A stretch of 64,000 nucleotides of DNA from the NCBI RefSeq assembly GCF_001485435.1, contig NZ_BCMS01000001.1:567501-631500 (forward strand), written 5' to 3'. Both the position numbers and the translations under genes were made by a program. Positions 47,211-55,227 of this stretch are shown in pieces. The DNA comes from Deinococcus grandis. Its GTDB lineage: Bacteria > Deinococcota > Deinococci > Deinococcales > Deinococcaceae. Numbering within the stretch: position 1 is the first letter of the stretch; every line of letters starts with the position of its first letter. Below the pieces are notes generated by a model. It had not been told where the DNA came from. It made no database searches and was given only the letters and a program-made list of their open reading frames with translations.

Positions 47211-47831
47211 ATGATGCTGGCGTTCATCCTGCTGGGCGCGCTGGCGATCGTGGGCGGCGTGATCACCATTGCCGCGAAGAACGCGGTGCACGCGTCGCTG
47301 GGGCTGGTGGGGACGCTGTTGTGCGTGGCGGGTCTGTTCGCGACGCTGAACGCGTCGTTCCTGGCGGCGACGCAGGTGATCGTGTACGCGGGCGCGGTGA
47401 TGGTGCTGTTCCTGTTCGTGATCATGCTCCTGAACGCGAACCAGCCGGTCACGGAACGCGACCCGGTGCCGTACGTGCGCGAACTCGCCGGGATCGGCGG
47501 AACGCTGCTGGCCGGGGCGTTCGTGGTGCTGGCCTTCACGTACAAGGACCCGCGTCCGCTGGCCGAGAGTGCCGAGGCGCTGCGGGGCGGCTCCGCACTG
47601 GTGATGGGGGAGACCCTCCTGACCCGCTTCCTGCTGCCCTTCGAGGCGGTGAGCATCCTGCTGCTCGTGGCGATCGTGGGTGCGGTGGCGCTCGTGCAGC
47701 GCCCGGCGGCGCAGCCGGACGGCGTGCCGGACGAACTGGAGGAACCGGTGGGGGCCGCGCGTGAGGAGCGGGTCGCCGCGCCGCGCGGGGCCGCCCCGGC
47801 CCTCATGAGCGAAGGGGAGGTGCGTGCCTGA
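47211..47831 (+). CDS. nuoJ: NADH-quinone oxidoreductase subunit J
   Basis: 206 aa membrane subunit with five TM helices: LAFILLGALAIVGGVITIAA, ASLGLVGTLLCVAGLFATL, FLAATQVIVYAGAVMVLFLF (the conserved pi-bulge helix motif), the helix near LLAGAFVVLAFTYKD and VSILLLVAIVGAVALVQRPA. A hydrophilic tail of about 35 residues follows. ATG at 47211, with a second ATG in the next codon. TGATG overlap with nuoK. Confidence 0.95.
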   Translation: MMLAFILLGALAIVGGVITIAAKNAVHASLGLVGTLLCVAGLFATLNASFLAATQVIVYAGAVMVLFLFVIMLLNANQPVTERDPVPYVRELAGIGGTLLAGAFVVLAFTYKDPRPLAESAEALRGGSALVMGETLLTRFLLPFEAVSILLLVAIVGAVALVQRPAAQPDGVPDELEEPVGAAREERVAAPRGAAPALMSEGEVRA

Positions 47832-48133
47832 TGGTGCCCACGACCTCGTACCTGGCCCTGTCCGGGATTCTGTTCGCGCTGGGCATGATCGGCTTGCTGA
47901 CGCGCCGCACGGCGATCATGGTGTTCCTGTCGGTGGAACTGATGCTGAACGCCGCGAACCTCGCACTGGTGGCGTTCGCGCGGTCGTGGGGCGACCCGAC
48001 CGGGCAGACGGCCGTGTTCATCGTGATGACGCTGGCCGCCGCCGAGGTGGCGATCGGGCTGGCGATCATCGTCGCGATCTTCCGTAAACGCGAGACCACG
48101 AACGTGGACGACCTCGCGGCACTGAAAGGCTGA
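47831..48133 (+). CDS. nuoK: NADH-quinone oxidoreductase subunit K
   Basis: 100 aa, three TM helices, MrpC-like proton-channel subunit. Typical pattern: YLALSGILFALGMIGLLTRR, MVFLSVELMLNAANLALVAF with the conserved membrane Glu, and FIVMTLAAAEVAIGLAIIVA with the second Glu. Overlaps nuoJ by one base (TGATG). Confidence 0.96.
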   Translation: MVPTTSYLALSGILFALGMIGLLTRRTAIMVFLSVELMLNAANLALVAFARSWGDPTGQTAVFIVMTLAAAEVAIGLAIIVAIFRKRETTNVDDLAALKG

Positions 48134-48143
48134 GTGGCAACCT

Positions 48144-50066
48144 GTGGATAGTCTTCCTGCTCTGTACCTGCTGCCCCTGCTGCCGCTGCTGGGCTTCACG
48201 GCCCTGATGGTGCTGCCCCGCCTGTTCCCCGGAAAGACGGGGGGCTGGCTGGCGACCGGGATGGTCGGCGCGGCGTTCGTCGTCGCCTTCATCCGCTACC
48301 TGAACCAGGGCGCACCCGCCCATGAAGTGCTGTGGGCGTGGCTGCCGAACATGGCGCTGAACGCGAACCTGTCGGTGGGCTTCTGGCTCGATCAACTGTC
48401 GGCGCTGATGGCGCTGATCATCACGGGCGTGGGCTTCCTGATTCACCTGTACTCGATCTCGTACATGGGGCACGACCCGAAGTTCACGCGCTTCTTCGCG
48501 TTCCTGAATTTCTTCGTGGCGATGATGCTGATCCTGGTGCTGGCCGACTCGTACCCGCTGATGTTCGTCGGCTGGGAGGGCGTGGGCATGGCGTCGTACC
48601 TGTTGATCGGCTTCTGGTTCAACGGCCGCAACAGCGAGGCCAGTGACGCGCAGGTCCGCGCCGCCAGCGACGCCGAGGCCGTCAGCAACTCCAACGCGGC
48701 GCGCAAGGCATTCATCATGAACCGCATCGGGGACCTGGGCTTCATGCTGGGCATGTTCCTGCTGTTCAAACTGTACGGCACCCTGAGCATCCCCGAACTC
48801 GCCGAGCGGGTCGAGGGCGCGCAGGTGGCGCAGGCGGGCATCGAACTCGCGTGCCTGTTCCTGCTGGTCGGCGCGGTCGGCAAGAGCGGCCAGCTGCCCC
48901 TGACGACCTGGCTGCCGGACGCCATGGCGGGCCCCACGCCCGTCTCCGCGCTGATCCACGCGGCGACCATGGTCACGGCCGGCGTGTACCTCGTGGCGCG
49001 CAGTCACTTCCTGTACGACCTCGCGCCGAACGCCAGCCTGTGGGTGGCGTGGGTGGGCGGCCTGACCGCGCTGTACGGCGCGCTGTCCGCGCTGAACCAG
49101 TCGGACATCAAGAAGATCCTGGCGTACTCCACCGTGTCGCAGCTGGGCTACATGTTCCTCGCGGTGGGCCTGCACGCCTACTCGGCGGGCGTGTTCCACC
49201 TGCTGACCCACGCGTTCTTCAAGGCGCTGCTGTTCCTCGCGGCGGGCGCCGTGATCCACGCGCTGCACGAGGAGCAGGACGTCCGGAAGATGGGCGGCCT
49301 GCACAAGTTCATGCCGTTCACGCATCTGGTGTCCGTGGCGGGCGTGCTGGCGATCGCCGGGATTCCCATCTGGAGCGGCTTCTTCAGCAAGGACGCGATC
49401 CTGGCCGCCGCGTACGAGCAGAGCCTCCCGCTGTACCTGATCGGGCTGGGCGTGGCGCTGCTCACCGCGTTCTACATGGGCCGCTGGTACTTCCTGGTGT
49501 GGCGCGGCGCGTACCGCGGGCACGGCCACCCGCACGAGGCGGACACCCTCACGAAGATCCCGCTGGGCGTGCTGGCCGCACTGGCAACCCTGGCCGGGTT
49601 CCTGAACATCCCCACGTTCCTGGGTGGCGGGCATGCCTTCGACTCGTACCTGGGCCGGGCGATCCCACTCCACGCGCACGAGATTCCCGCCAGCACCGAG
49701 TGGATGCTGACCGTCTTCGCCGTCCTCGCGGGCGTGATCGGGCTGGGCTGGGCATTCCTGGCGCACCGCCGCGGCGCCCTGGCGACCGGGCCGCTGGGTG
49801 AACTCAGCCGCAACAGCTTGTACCTCGACGCGCTGTACGACAACGTCGTGTCCGCCCCCAGCCGCGCCATCGCGGGCGCGCTGGACACCGTGGACCGCGG
49901 CACCGACGACGCCCTCAGCGGCGTCGCCCGCAACGCCAGCGGCCCCGGCGGGCTGTTCACGCTGTGGCAGAGCGGCTTCGTGCGCGCCTACGCCGTCAGC
50001 ATGCTGCTCGGCACCGCCGCCATCATCGGCTACTGGGCCCTCAAGACCATCGGGAGCGGCGCATGA
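48144..50066 (+). CDS. nuoL: NADH-quinone oxidoreductase subunit L
   Basis: 640 aa antiporter-like proton-pumping subunit with about 16 TM helices and the lateral amphipathic helix near the C terminus. Motifs: MFVGWEGVGMASYLLIGFWF (key Glu), GKSGQLPLTTWLPDAMAGPT (key Lys and quinone-family motif), PVSALIHAATMVTAGVYLVA and SVAGVLAIAGIPIWSGFFSK. GTG start at 48144. ATGA overlap with nuoM. Confidence 0.97.
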   Translation: MDSLPALYLLPLLPLLGFTALMVLPRLFPGKTGGWLATGMVGAAFVVAFIRYLNQGAPAHEVLWAWLPNMALNANLSVGFWLDQLSALMALIITGVGFLIHLYSISYMGHDPKFTRFFAFLNFFVAMMLILVLADSYPLMFVGWEGVGMASYLLIGFWFNGRNSEASDAQVRAASDAEAVSNSNAARKAFIMNRIGDLGFMLGMFLLFKLYGTLSIPELAERVEGAQVAQAGIELACLFLLVGAVGKSGQLPLTTWLPDAMAGPTPVSALIHAATMVTAGVYLVARSHFLYDLAPNASLWVAWVGGLTALYGALSALNQSDIKKILAYSTVSQLGYMFLAVGLHAYSAGVFHLLTHAFFKALLFLAAGAVIHALHEEQDVRKMGGLHKFMPFTHLVSVAGVLAIAGIPIWSGFFSKDAILAAAYEQSLPLYLIGLGVALLTAFYMGRWYFLVWRGAYRGHGHPHEADTLTKIPLGVLAALATLAGFLNIPTFLGGGHAFDSYLGRAIPLHAHEIPASTEWMLTVFAVLAGVIGLGWAFLAHRRGALATGPLGELSRNSLYLDALYDNVVSAPSRAIAGALDTVDRGTDDALSGVARNASGPGGLFTLWQSGFVRAYAVSMLLGTAAIIGYWALKTIGSGA

Positions 50067-51508
50067 ACTCCTTCACCGACTGGCTCCCCACCCTCATGAT
50101 CTTCCTGCCCCTGGCGGGCAGCCTGCTGCTGCTCGTCACGCCTAAAACCTTCCGGGATGAGGTGGCGGGCTTCATCGCCGCCCTGACGCTCGGCGCGGGC
50201 CTCGCCATCTGGCGCGGCGGCGGCTCGGAGCTGTTCCGCTGGGACTGGATTCCCCCGCTGGGCATCACGTACTCCGTGCAGCTGGGTGGCGTGAGCCTCG
50301 CGCTGGCGCTCGTCACGGCGCTGATGTCCTTCATCGCGATCCTGTACGCCGCGCGCCGCATCCCCAACCCCGGTCCGATGCTGTCGCTAATCCTCGCCAT
50401 GGAGACGGGTCTGATCGGCATCTTCGCCGCGCAGGACCTGATGCTGTTCTACGTGTTCTTCGAGGACGCCCTGATTCCCGCCCTCCTGATGCTCGCCATG
50501 TACGGCAAGTCGGGGCGCATGGCGGCCCTCACGAAATTCGCCGCGTACACGCTGTTCGGCAGCCTGCTGATGCTGGTCAGCATCATCGGCGTGCGGTACC
50601 TGGGCGGCAGCCCCAGCTTCGCCATGACCGACCTGAAACAGAACCTCGTGACCGGCAGCGCGCAGACGTGGCTGTACCTGGGCTTCCTGACCGCCATGGC
50701 CGTCAAGCTGCCGCTGTGGCCGCTGCACGCGTGGCTGCCGGACTTCCACGAGCAGAACCACGACAGCGGCGTGCCCGACGTCATGGGCACCCTGTACAAG
50801 GTCGGCGGGTACGGCCTCTTCACCTTCGCCATCCCGCTGTTCCCCGACGCCAGCCTGGAACTGCGCCCCATCCTGATGGGCCTCGCGGCGTTCACGGCAC
50901 TGTACGCCGCGTGGATCGCGTTCCGGCAGACCGACTGGAAACGCCTGCTCGCCTACGCGGGCCTCAGTCACATGGGTTTCGTCGCGCTCGGCGTGTTCTC
51001 CCTGAACGAGACGGCCGTGATCGGCGCGATGTACCTGCTGGCCTTCCAGAACCTCTACACCGGCGCGCTGTTCCTCTCGGTGGGCATGCTGCAGGAACGC
51101 ATCGGCAGCCTGGACACCCGCGTGGGCGGCGTCATGACCCAGGCGGGCGCGCTGGGCGGCCTGACCATGGCCCTGTGGTTCGCCAGCATCGCCGTGCCGG
51201 GTCTGGCGGGCTTCATCGGCGAGTTCAGCATCCTGCTCGGCGCGTACCAGGTGTCCCCGTGGCTGACCTTCATCGCGGGCATCACGACCATCGCCGCCGC
51301 CGCGTACGCCCTGACGGCCTTCCAGCACACCTTCTGGCAGGCGCGGCCCGCCGGGTCCGTCGGCGTGCGTGACCTCGTGCACACCGAGTGGCTGATCCTG
51401 GGCATCCCGCTGGCGATCCTGGTGCTGTTCGGCGTGTACTCCACCCCCGCCCTGAACCTCATGCAGCCCGCCGTGCGCGCCGTCCTGAGCGCCCTGGGAG
51501 GCAACTGA
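50063..51508 (+). CDS. nuoM: NADH-quinone oxidoreductase subunit M
   Basis: 481 aa antiporter-like subunit, about 14 TM helices. Motifs: LFYVFFEDALIPALLMLAMY (key Glu), LGFLTAMAVKLPLWPLHAWL with PDFHEQNHDSGVPDVMGTLY, and WKRLLAYAGLSHMGFVALGV. The ATG at 50063 overlaps the nuoL stop (ATGA); the upstream in-frame extension is discarded. Confidence 0.97.
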   Translation: MNSFTDWLPTLMIFLPLAGSLLLLVTPKTFRDEVAGFIAALTLGAGLAIWRGGGSELFRWDWIPPLGITYSVQLGGVSLALALVTALMSFIAILYAARRIPNPGPMLSLILAMETGLIGIFAAQDLMLFYVFFEDALIPALLMLAMYGKSGRMAALTKFAAYTLFGSLLMLVSIIGVRYLGGSPSFAMTDLKQNLVTGSAQTWLYLGFLTAMAVKLPLWPLHAWLPDFHEQNHDSGVPDVMGTLYKVGGYGLFTFAIPLFPDASLELRPILMGLAAFTALYAAWIAFRQTDWKRLLAYAGLSHMGFVALGVFSLNETAVIGAMYLLAFQNLYTGALFLSVGMLQERIGSLDTRVGGVMTQAGALGGLTMALWFASIAVPGLAGFIGEFSILLGAYQVSPWLTFIAGITTIAAAAYALTAFQHTFWQARPAGSVGVRDLVHTEWLILGIPLAILVLFGVYSTPALNLMQPAVRAVLSALGGN

Positions 51509-51509
51509 C

Positions 51510-52958
51510 ATGCTCCAGCCGCCCGATGTGAAACTCCTGCCCCTGCTGCCCGTCCTGCTCATTCTGGCCGGGGCGATCAGCAGCACCCTGCTGGGCTTCT
51601 GGGTCCAGCGCCGCACCCTGACGTTCATCAATATCGGCGCTGTCATCGCGTCGGCGGTCAGTCTCGGGTGGCTGTGGAACCGTGACCTGTCCGCCTTCGG
51701 CGGCAGCCTGCGGGCCGACCACGCCGCGCTGCTGCTGGGCTTCGTGATCCTCGCCGGGACCCTCATGACGCTGCTCGTCACGCTGGACACCGCGTGGCGC
51801 GCCCGCGTGTCCTTCCCCGAATTCGACGCGATGCTCATGTACGCCGTCACCGGCTGCCTGCTGATCGCCTTCAGTGGGGACCTGATCGTCATGCTGATCG
51901 GCCTGGAGATCATGAGCCTCAGCGGCTACGTCCTGGCCACCCTGCAGGGCTCGCGCCGCGCGGAGGAAAGCGGCCTGAAGTACTTCCTGCTCGGCGCCGC
52001 CGGGAGTGCCGTGCTGATCTACGGACTGGCGTTCGTGTACGGCGCGACCGGCAGTCTGAACTACGCCGTCATCGCCGAGAAGACCAGCACCCTGAACCCC
52101 GAGAACACCGGCATCTTGGTCGGCGGCGCGCTGCTGATGCTCTGCGGCTTCGGCTTCAAGGTCGCCCTGGCACCCTTCCACCAGTGGACGCCCGACGTGT
52201 ACGGCGGCGCGCCCACCAGCGTCAGCCTGTTCCTGAGCACCGTCGTGAAGGTCGCCGCGTTCGCCGGGATGCTCCGCGTGTTCTCCGGCGCGCTGGAAAA
52301 CGCCCCCGGCTGGCACTCCGTCCTGGCGGTCCTGATCGCCGCGACCCTGATCGTCGGGAACCTCGCCGCGGTGCGCCAGATGAACTTCAAACGCATGCTG
52401 GCGTACTCGGCCGTCGCGCACACCGGCTTCCTGGGCATGGCGCTGCTCGGCACGCCCGCCGCGGGCGGCGCGGCCCTCGGGTACTACCTGCTCGTGTACA
52501 CCCTCATGACCGCCGCCGCGCTCGCCATCGTCGCCGCCCTGCAACGCAGCGAGGACGGCTTCAGCATCACCGACATGCGCGGCCTGTACTACCGCCACCC
52601 CGGCTACGCCGTCGCGCTGGCCGTGTGCCTCGCCTCGCTGGCGGGCCTGCCGCCCTTCGCGGGCTTCTTCGGGAAGTACCTCGTGTTCCAGGCGGCCTTC
52701 CAGAACGGCTACGCCTGGATCAGCATCCTCGCCGCGCTCACCAGCGTCGCCGCGCTGGTGTACTACCTGCGGCCCGCCATGCTGATGTTCATGCCCGACC
52801 GCACCCCCGCGCGCGAGTACGGCCTCGGCCAGCGCCCCCCCACCACCCTGGCCGTCGCGCTGGGCGTGGCGGGCGTCACCGTGCTGGGCCTGCTCCCGAA
52901 CCTCTGGTACGCGTTCGTGGCGCACCCCGACATCTGGGCGATGCTCGCCGGACGCTGA
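51510..52958 (+). CDS. nuoN: NADH-quinone oxidoreductase subunit N
   Basis: 482 aa antiporter-like subunit and last gene of the operon. Motifs: LIVMLIGLEIMSLSGYVLAT (key Glu), ESGLKYFLLGAAGSAVLIYG, FKVALAPFHQWTPDVYGGAP (key Lys) and VRQMNFKRMLAYSAVAHTGF. A strong terminator follows at 52977, marking the end of the nuo transcript. Confidence 0.97.
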   Translation: MLQPPDVKLLPLLPVLLILAGAISSTLLGFWVQRRTLTFINIGAVIASAVSLGWLWNRDLSAFGGSLRADHAALLLGFVILAGTLMTLLVTLDTAWRARVSFPEFDAMLMYAVTGCLLIAFSGDLIVMLIGLEIMSLSGYVLATLQGSRRAEESGLKYFLLGAAGSAVLIYGLAFVYGATGSLNYAVIAEKTSTLNPENTGILVGGALLMLCGFGFKVALAPFHQWTPDVYGGAPTSVSLFLSTVVKVAAFAGMLRVFSGALENAPGWHSVLAVLIAATLIVGNLAAVRQMNFKRMLAYSAVAHTGFLGMALLGTPAAGGAALGYYLLVYTLMTAAALAIVAALQRSEDGFSITDMRGLYYRHPGYAVALAVCLASLAGLPPFAGFFGKYLVFQAAFQNGYAWISILAALTSVAALVYYLRPAMLMFMPDRTPAREYGLGQRPPTTLAVALGVAGVTVLGLLPNLWYAFVAHPDIWAMLAGR

Positions 52959-52976
52959 CCGGAAGCACCAGACGAG

Positions 52977-53005
52977 GAGGCCCGACCGGGATCAGGTCGG
53001 GCCTC
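52977..53005. terminator. Terminator of the nuo operon
   Basis: GAGGCCCGACC (52977-52987) pairs perfectly with GGTCGGGCCTC (52995-53005) around a 7-nt loop. It lies 19 bases after nuoN and can also serve the convergent gene at 53046. Confidence 0.8.
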
Positions 53006-53045
53006 TCGCTGTCCCCGGCGGGGAGCCGGGAGGGGTGGGTCCTGT

Positions 53046-53240
53046 TCAGGTGCAGCTGGGCGCGGCGGGCCGGTCGAGCTGATCGGCGAGGCGGCGCAGA
53101 CGGGTGGCCAGCGCGGCGCGCAGGGTGGGACGCTGCGGCTGGGCGGCGCGCAACTGCTGTTCCAGGGCCAGCTGGTCGCGGACCTGTTCGTACTGGGCGG
53201 TGCGGGCGTCGACGACTTCCTTCAGGTACAGGTCGTGCAT
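53046..53240 (-). CDS. Small helical hypothetical protein (64 aa)
   Basis: ATG at 53240 with GGAGG 7 nt upstream. The product (starting MHDLYLKEVVDARTAQYEQ) is predicted to be mostly alpha-helical and Arg/Gln/Leu-rich (ALATRLRRLADQLDR), with no TM and one Cys near its C terminus. It lies downstream of arsR, separated by the repeat fragment at 53261-53338, and may be read from the same promoter. No family recognised. Confidence 0.6.
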   Translation of the reverse strand: MHDLYLKEVVDARTAQYEQVRDQLALEQQLRAAQPQRPTLRAALATRLRRLADQLDRPAAPSCT

Positions 53241-53260
53241 GCGGTCCTCCGGAGGATGAG

Positions 53261-53338
53261 AGGGACTCCGATGGAATAGCCTATGAAGCCGTTCCATCCG
53301 GGCGGATGCGACTCGTAGAGCTGCGCAGCAGAGGAGCG
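53261..53338. repeat. Truncated copy of the short non-coding repeat (copy C)
   Basis: Reverse-complemented it matches the right half of copy A (13204-13360): CTCCTCTGC, GCAGCTCTACGAGTCGCATCCG, a variable stretch, then ATCGGAGTCC. The outer end with the ATACGGATTCCG repeat and the CAGATCGG stem are missing. It fills the gap between arsR and the 64-aa gene. Confidence 0.6.
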
Positions 53339-53339
53339 T

Positions 53340-53687
53340 TCAGGGCAGGTCGGGTTCGGTGCAGGGGGTCGCGAGCGGTTCGAAGAAGGTGGTCAGGTCG
53401 CGGAACCCGTCGGGGTTCAGGCTGTAGTAGACCTTGGTGCCCTTCTTCTCGGAGGTGATCAGGCCGACCTCGATCAGGACCTTCATGTGGTGGCTGATGG
53501 TGGGCTGCGTGAGGCCCAGGGTGGCGGAGATGCTGATCGGGGGGGTGCTGCCGGCGTCCGGGCGTGCCTGGGGGTGGTCGGGGTCCGACTGGCCGATGAG
53601 CTGCACGATGCGCAGGCGCGTGGGGTCGCCCAGGGCGCGCAGGCGGCTCAGGAGCAGGTCGAACGGGGGTCCATCAGGCACATTCAT
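53340..53687 (-). CDS. ArsR-family transcriptional regulator
   Basis: 115 aa winged-helix repressor. The N-terminal helix LLLSRLRALGDPTRLRIVQL and the recognition region ATLGLTQPTISHHMKVLIEV followed by the wing SEKKGTKVYYSLNPDG are typical. An insert (SDPDHPQARPDAGSTPPI) between helices is unusual. There is no CVC metal motif in the DNA-binding helix, and only one Cys near the C terminus, so metal sensing is uncertain. An imperfect 17-bp inverted repeat directly upstream is a likely self-operator. Confidence 0.88.
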   Translation of the reverse strand: MNVPDGPPFDLLLSRLRALGDPTRLRIVQLIGQSDPDHPQARPDAGSTPPISISATLGLTQPTISHHMKVLIEVGLITSEKKGTKVYYSLNPDGFRDLTTFFEPLATPCTEPDLP

Positions 53688-53732
53688 AGATTGCCATCTA
53701 TATAGGCAGTTGTCAATATAGATGGCAGTCTA
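53687..53732 (-). promoter_or_regulatory. Operator/promoter of the ArsR gene
   Basis: TAGATTGCCATCTATAT (53687-53703) and ATATAGATGGCAGTCTA (53716-53732) form a 17-bp inverted repeat with one mismatch and a 12-nt centre. The centre and arms contain, on the minus strand, TTGACA and TATATA/CAATCT-like boxes, so binding would block RNA polymerase. The left arm reaches the start codon. Confidence 0.75.
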
Positions 53733-53760
53733 AGTCGTCTGGCGGATGCGCCACTCCCCA

Positions 53761-55227
53761 CTACCCCCGCTGCTCGCGCTGGTACTTCACGCGGTAGCGG
53801 CTGCGGCTGGCCGCCTCGACCAGATCCACCGGGGTCTGGATGTCCTCGCCGGTGCGGGCCGCGCCGACACTGGCCCGCAGCGGCAGATCGCGGTAACTGA
53901 TGCGGTCCAGCGACTCCTGCACGCGCCGCGCGACGTCCGCCGTCTCGTGCGCGCTGGCCTGATCGAGCAGCACGGCGAACTCGTCCGGACCCCAGCGGAA
54001 GATCAGGTCCCCGCGCCGCTTCTGCTGCATGATCCGCCCGGACAGGTCGCGCAGCAGCTCGTCCCCGGCGTGCGGACCGTACACCTCGTTCACCTTCCGG
54101 AAGCCGCTCAGGTCCACCAGCAGCAGCCCCAGCGGGCGGGTCTGCCGGGTCGCCCAGCGCTGCTCCAGCGCGCGCGTGAACGCCACGCGGTTCCCGAAGC
54201 CCGTCAGCGGGTCGCGCAGCGCCAGGGTCCGCAGGTTCCACCAGCGTTCCGCCGCGACGAGCGCCGTGCCGATGATCGCCGCCAGCGACAGCGTCACGCC
54301 GGGCAGCAGGATGTTCCCCAGCCACAGGGGCGCGGCGGCCAGCAGCGCCGCCATCGCCAGCGCGAAGCCCCACAGGCCGCGCGCCAGGACCGCCGCGACG
54401 GCGATAACGGCCGACAGCAGCGCGATCAGCCAGGTGGGCAGCGTCGTGAAGGGCGCGCTGAGCAGGCTGGATACCGCCCGCAGCTGCAGTTCCGTGCCGG
54501 GCACGGTCTGCCCCGTCACGTCCCGCACGCCGCCCACGCCGGTGCCGCTGGCGGTCAGGCCGATCAGGACGATCTTGCCCTGAATGTCGCCGTAGCGGAC
54601 GTTGCCGTTCACGACGTCCCGGAACGGAATGACCGGCAGGCGGTCCCGGTCCGGCGCGGCGTAGCGCAGCACGCGCGGCTGATCGCTGAGGTCCACGCTC
54701 TTGCCCGCCGCGACCGCCAGCTGCCGCGCGAAGCTGGGCTGCAGCGTCCCGGCCGCGTCCGGGTACGCGGTCTGGAACGTGCGGACGATCCCGTCACCGC
54801 TGACGTTCAGCGCGCTGACGCCCGTCGGGGAGCGCCACTCGGGACTGGCCAGCAGCGTGGACTCGCCGGGCGCGGTGGCCAGCACGACGTTCGCGCGGCT
54901 GAACGCGTCCTTCAGGCGCTCGTCGTTCTGGCTGGGGTCGGTCAGCAGCACGTCGATACCGACCGCGGTCGCCCCGGCCTGCTCGAGCGTGCCGAGCGCC
55001 TGCCCGTACAGTTCGCGCGGCCACGTGCCGACCCGGCCGTAGTCCCGCAGGGACGCGTCGTCAATGCCGACCAGCACCACCCGGCGGTCGGTCTCGGACG
55101 GCAGGGCGCGGTTCAGCGCGTCGCCCAGGCGCGGATTGGCGGGCATCAGCAGGGCCAGCAGCGCCGCGAGCAGCGCCGCGACGGGCGCGGTGATCAGGGC
55201 CAGGGACCGCTCAGCGGAGCGCGGCAT
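53761..55227 (-). CDS. CHASE2-GGDEF diguanylate cyclase
   Basis: 488 aa from ATG 55227 (a GTG at 55251 is the longer alternative). An N-terminal signal/TM helix, then an extracellular CHASE2 sensor domain (VVLVGIDDASLRDYGRVGTW, AVGIDVLLTDPSQND, IVLIGLTASGTGVGGVRDVT), three TM helices (about 275-345) and a GGDEF domain: RDPLTGFGNRVAFTRALEQR, then RWGPDEFAVLLDQASA. GPDEF is a minor variant of GGDEF that may be active. The gene start overlaps the end of the FecR-domain gene, so the two are co-translated. Likely converts an external signal into c-di-GMP. Confidence 0.85.
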   Translation of the reverse strand: MPRSAERSLALITAPVAALLAALLALLMPANPRLGDALNRALPSETDRRVVLVGIDDASLRDYGRVGTWPRELYGQALGTLEQAGATAVGIDVLLTDPSQNDERLKDAFSRANVVLATAPGESTLLASPEWRSPTGVSALNVSGDGIVRTFQTAYPDAAGTLQPSFARQLAVAAGKSVDLSDQPRVLRYAAPDRDRLPVIPFRDVVNGNVRYGDIQGKIVLIGLTASGTGVGGVRDVTGQTVPGTELQLRAVSSLLSAPFTTLPTWLIALLSAVIAVAAVLARGLWGFALAMAALLAAAPLWLGNILLPGVTLSLAAIIGTALVAAERWWNLRTLALRDPLTGFGNRVAFTRALEQRWATRQTRPLGLLLVDLSGFRKVNEVYGPHAGDELLRDLSGRIMQQKRRGDLIFRWGPDEFAVLLDQASAHETADVARRVQESLDRISYRDLPLRASVGAARTGEDIQTPVDLVEAASRSRYRVKYQREQRG

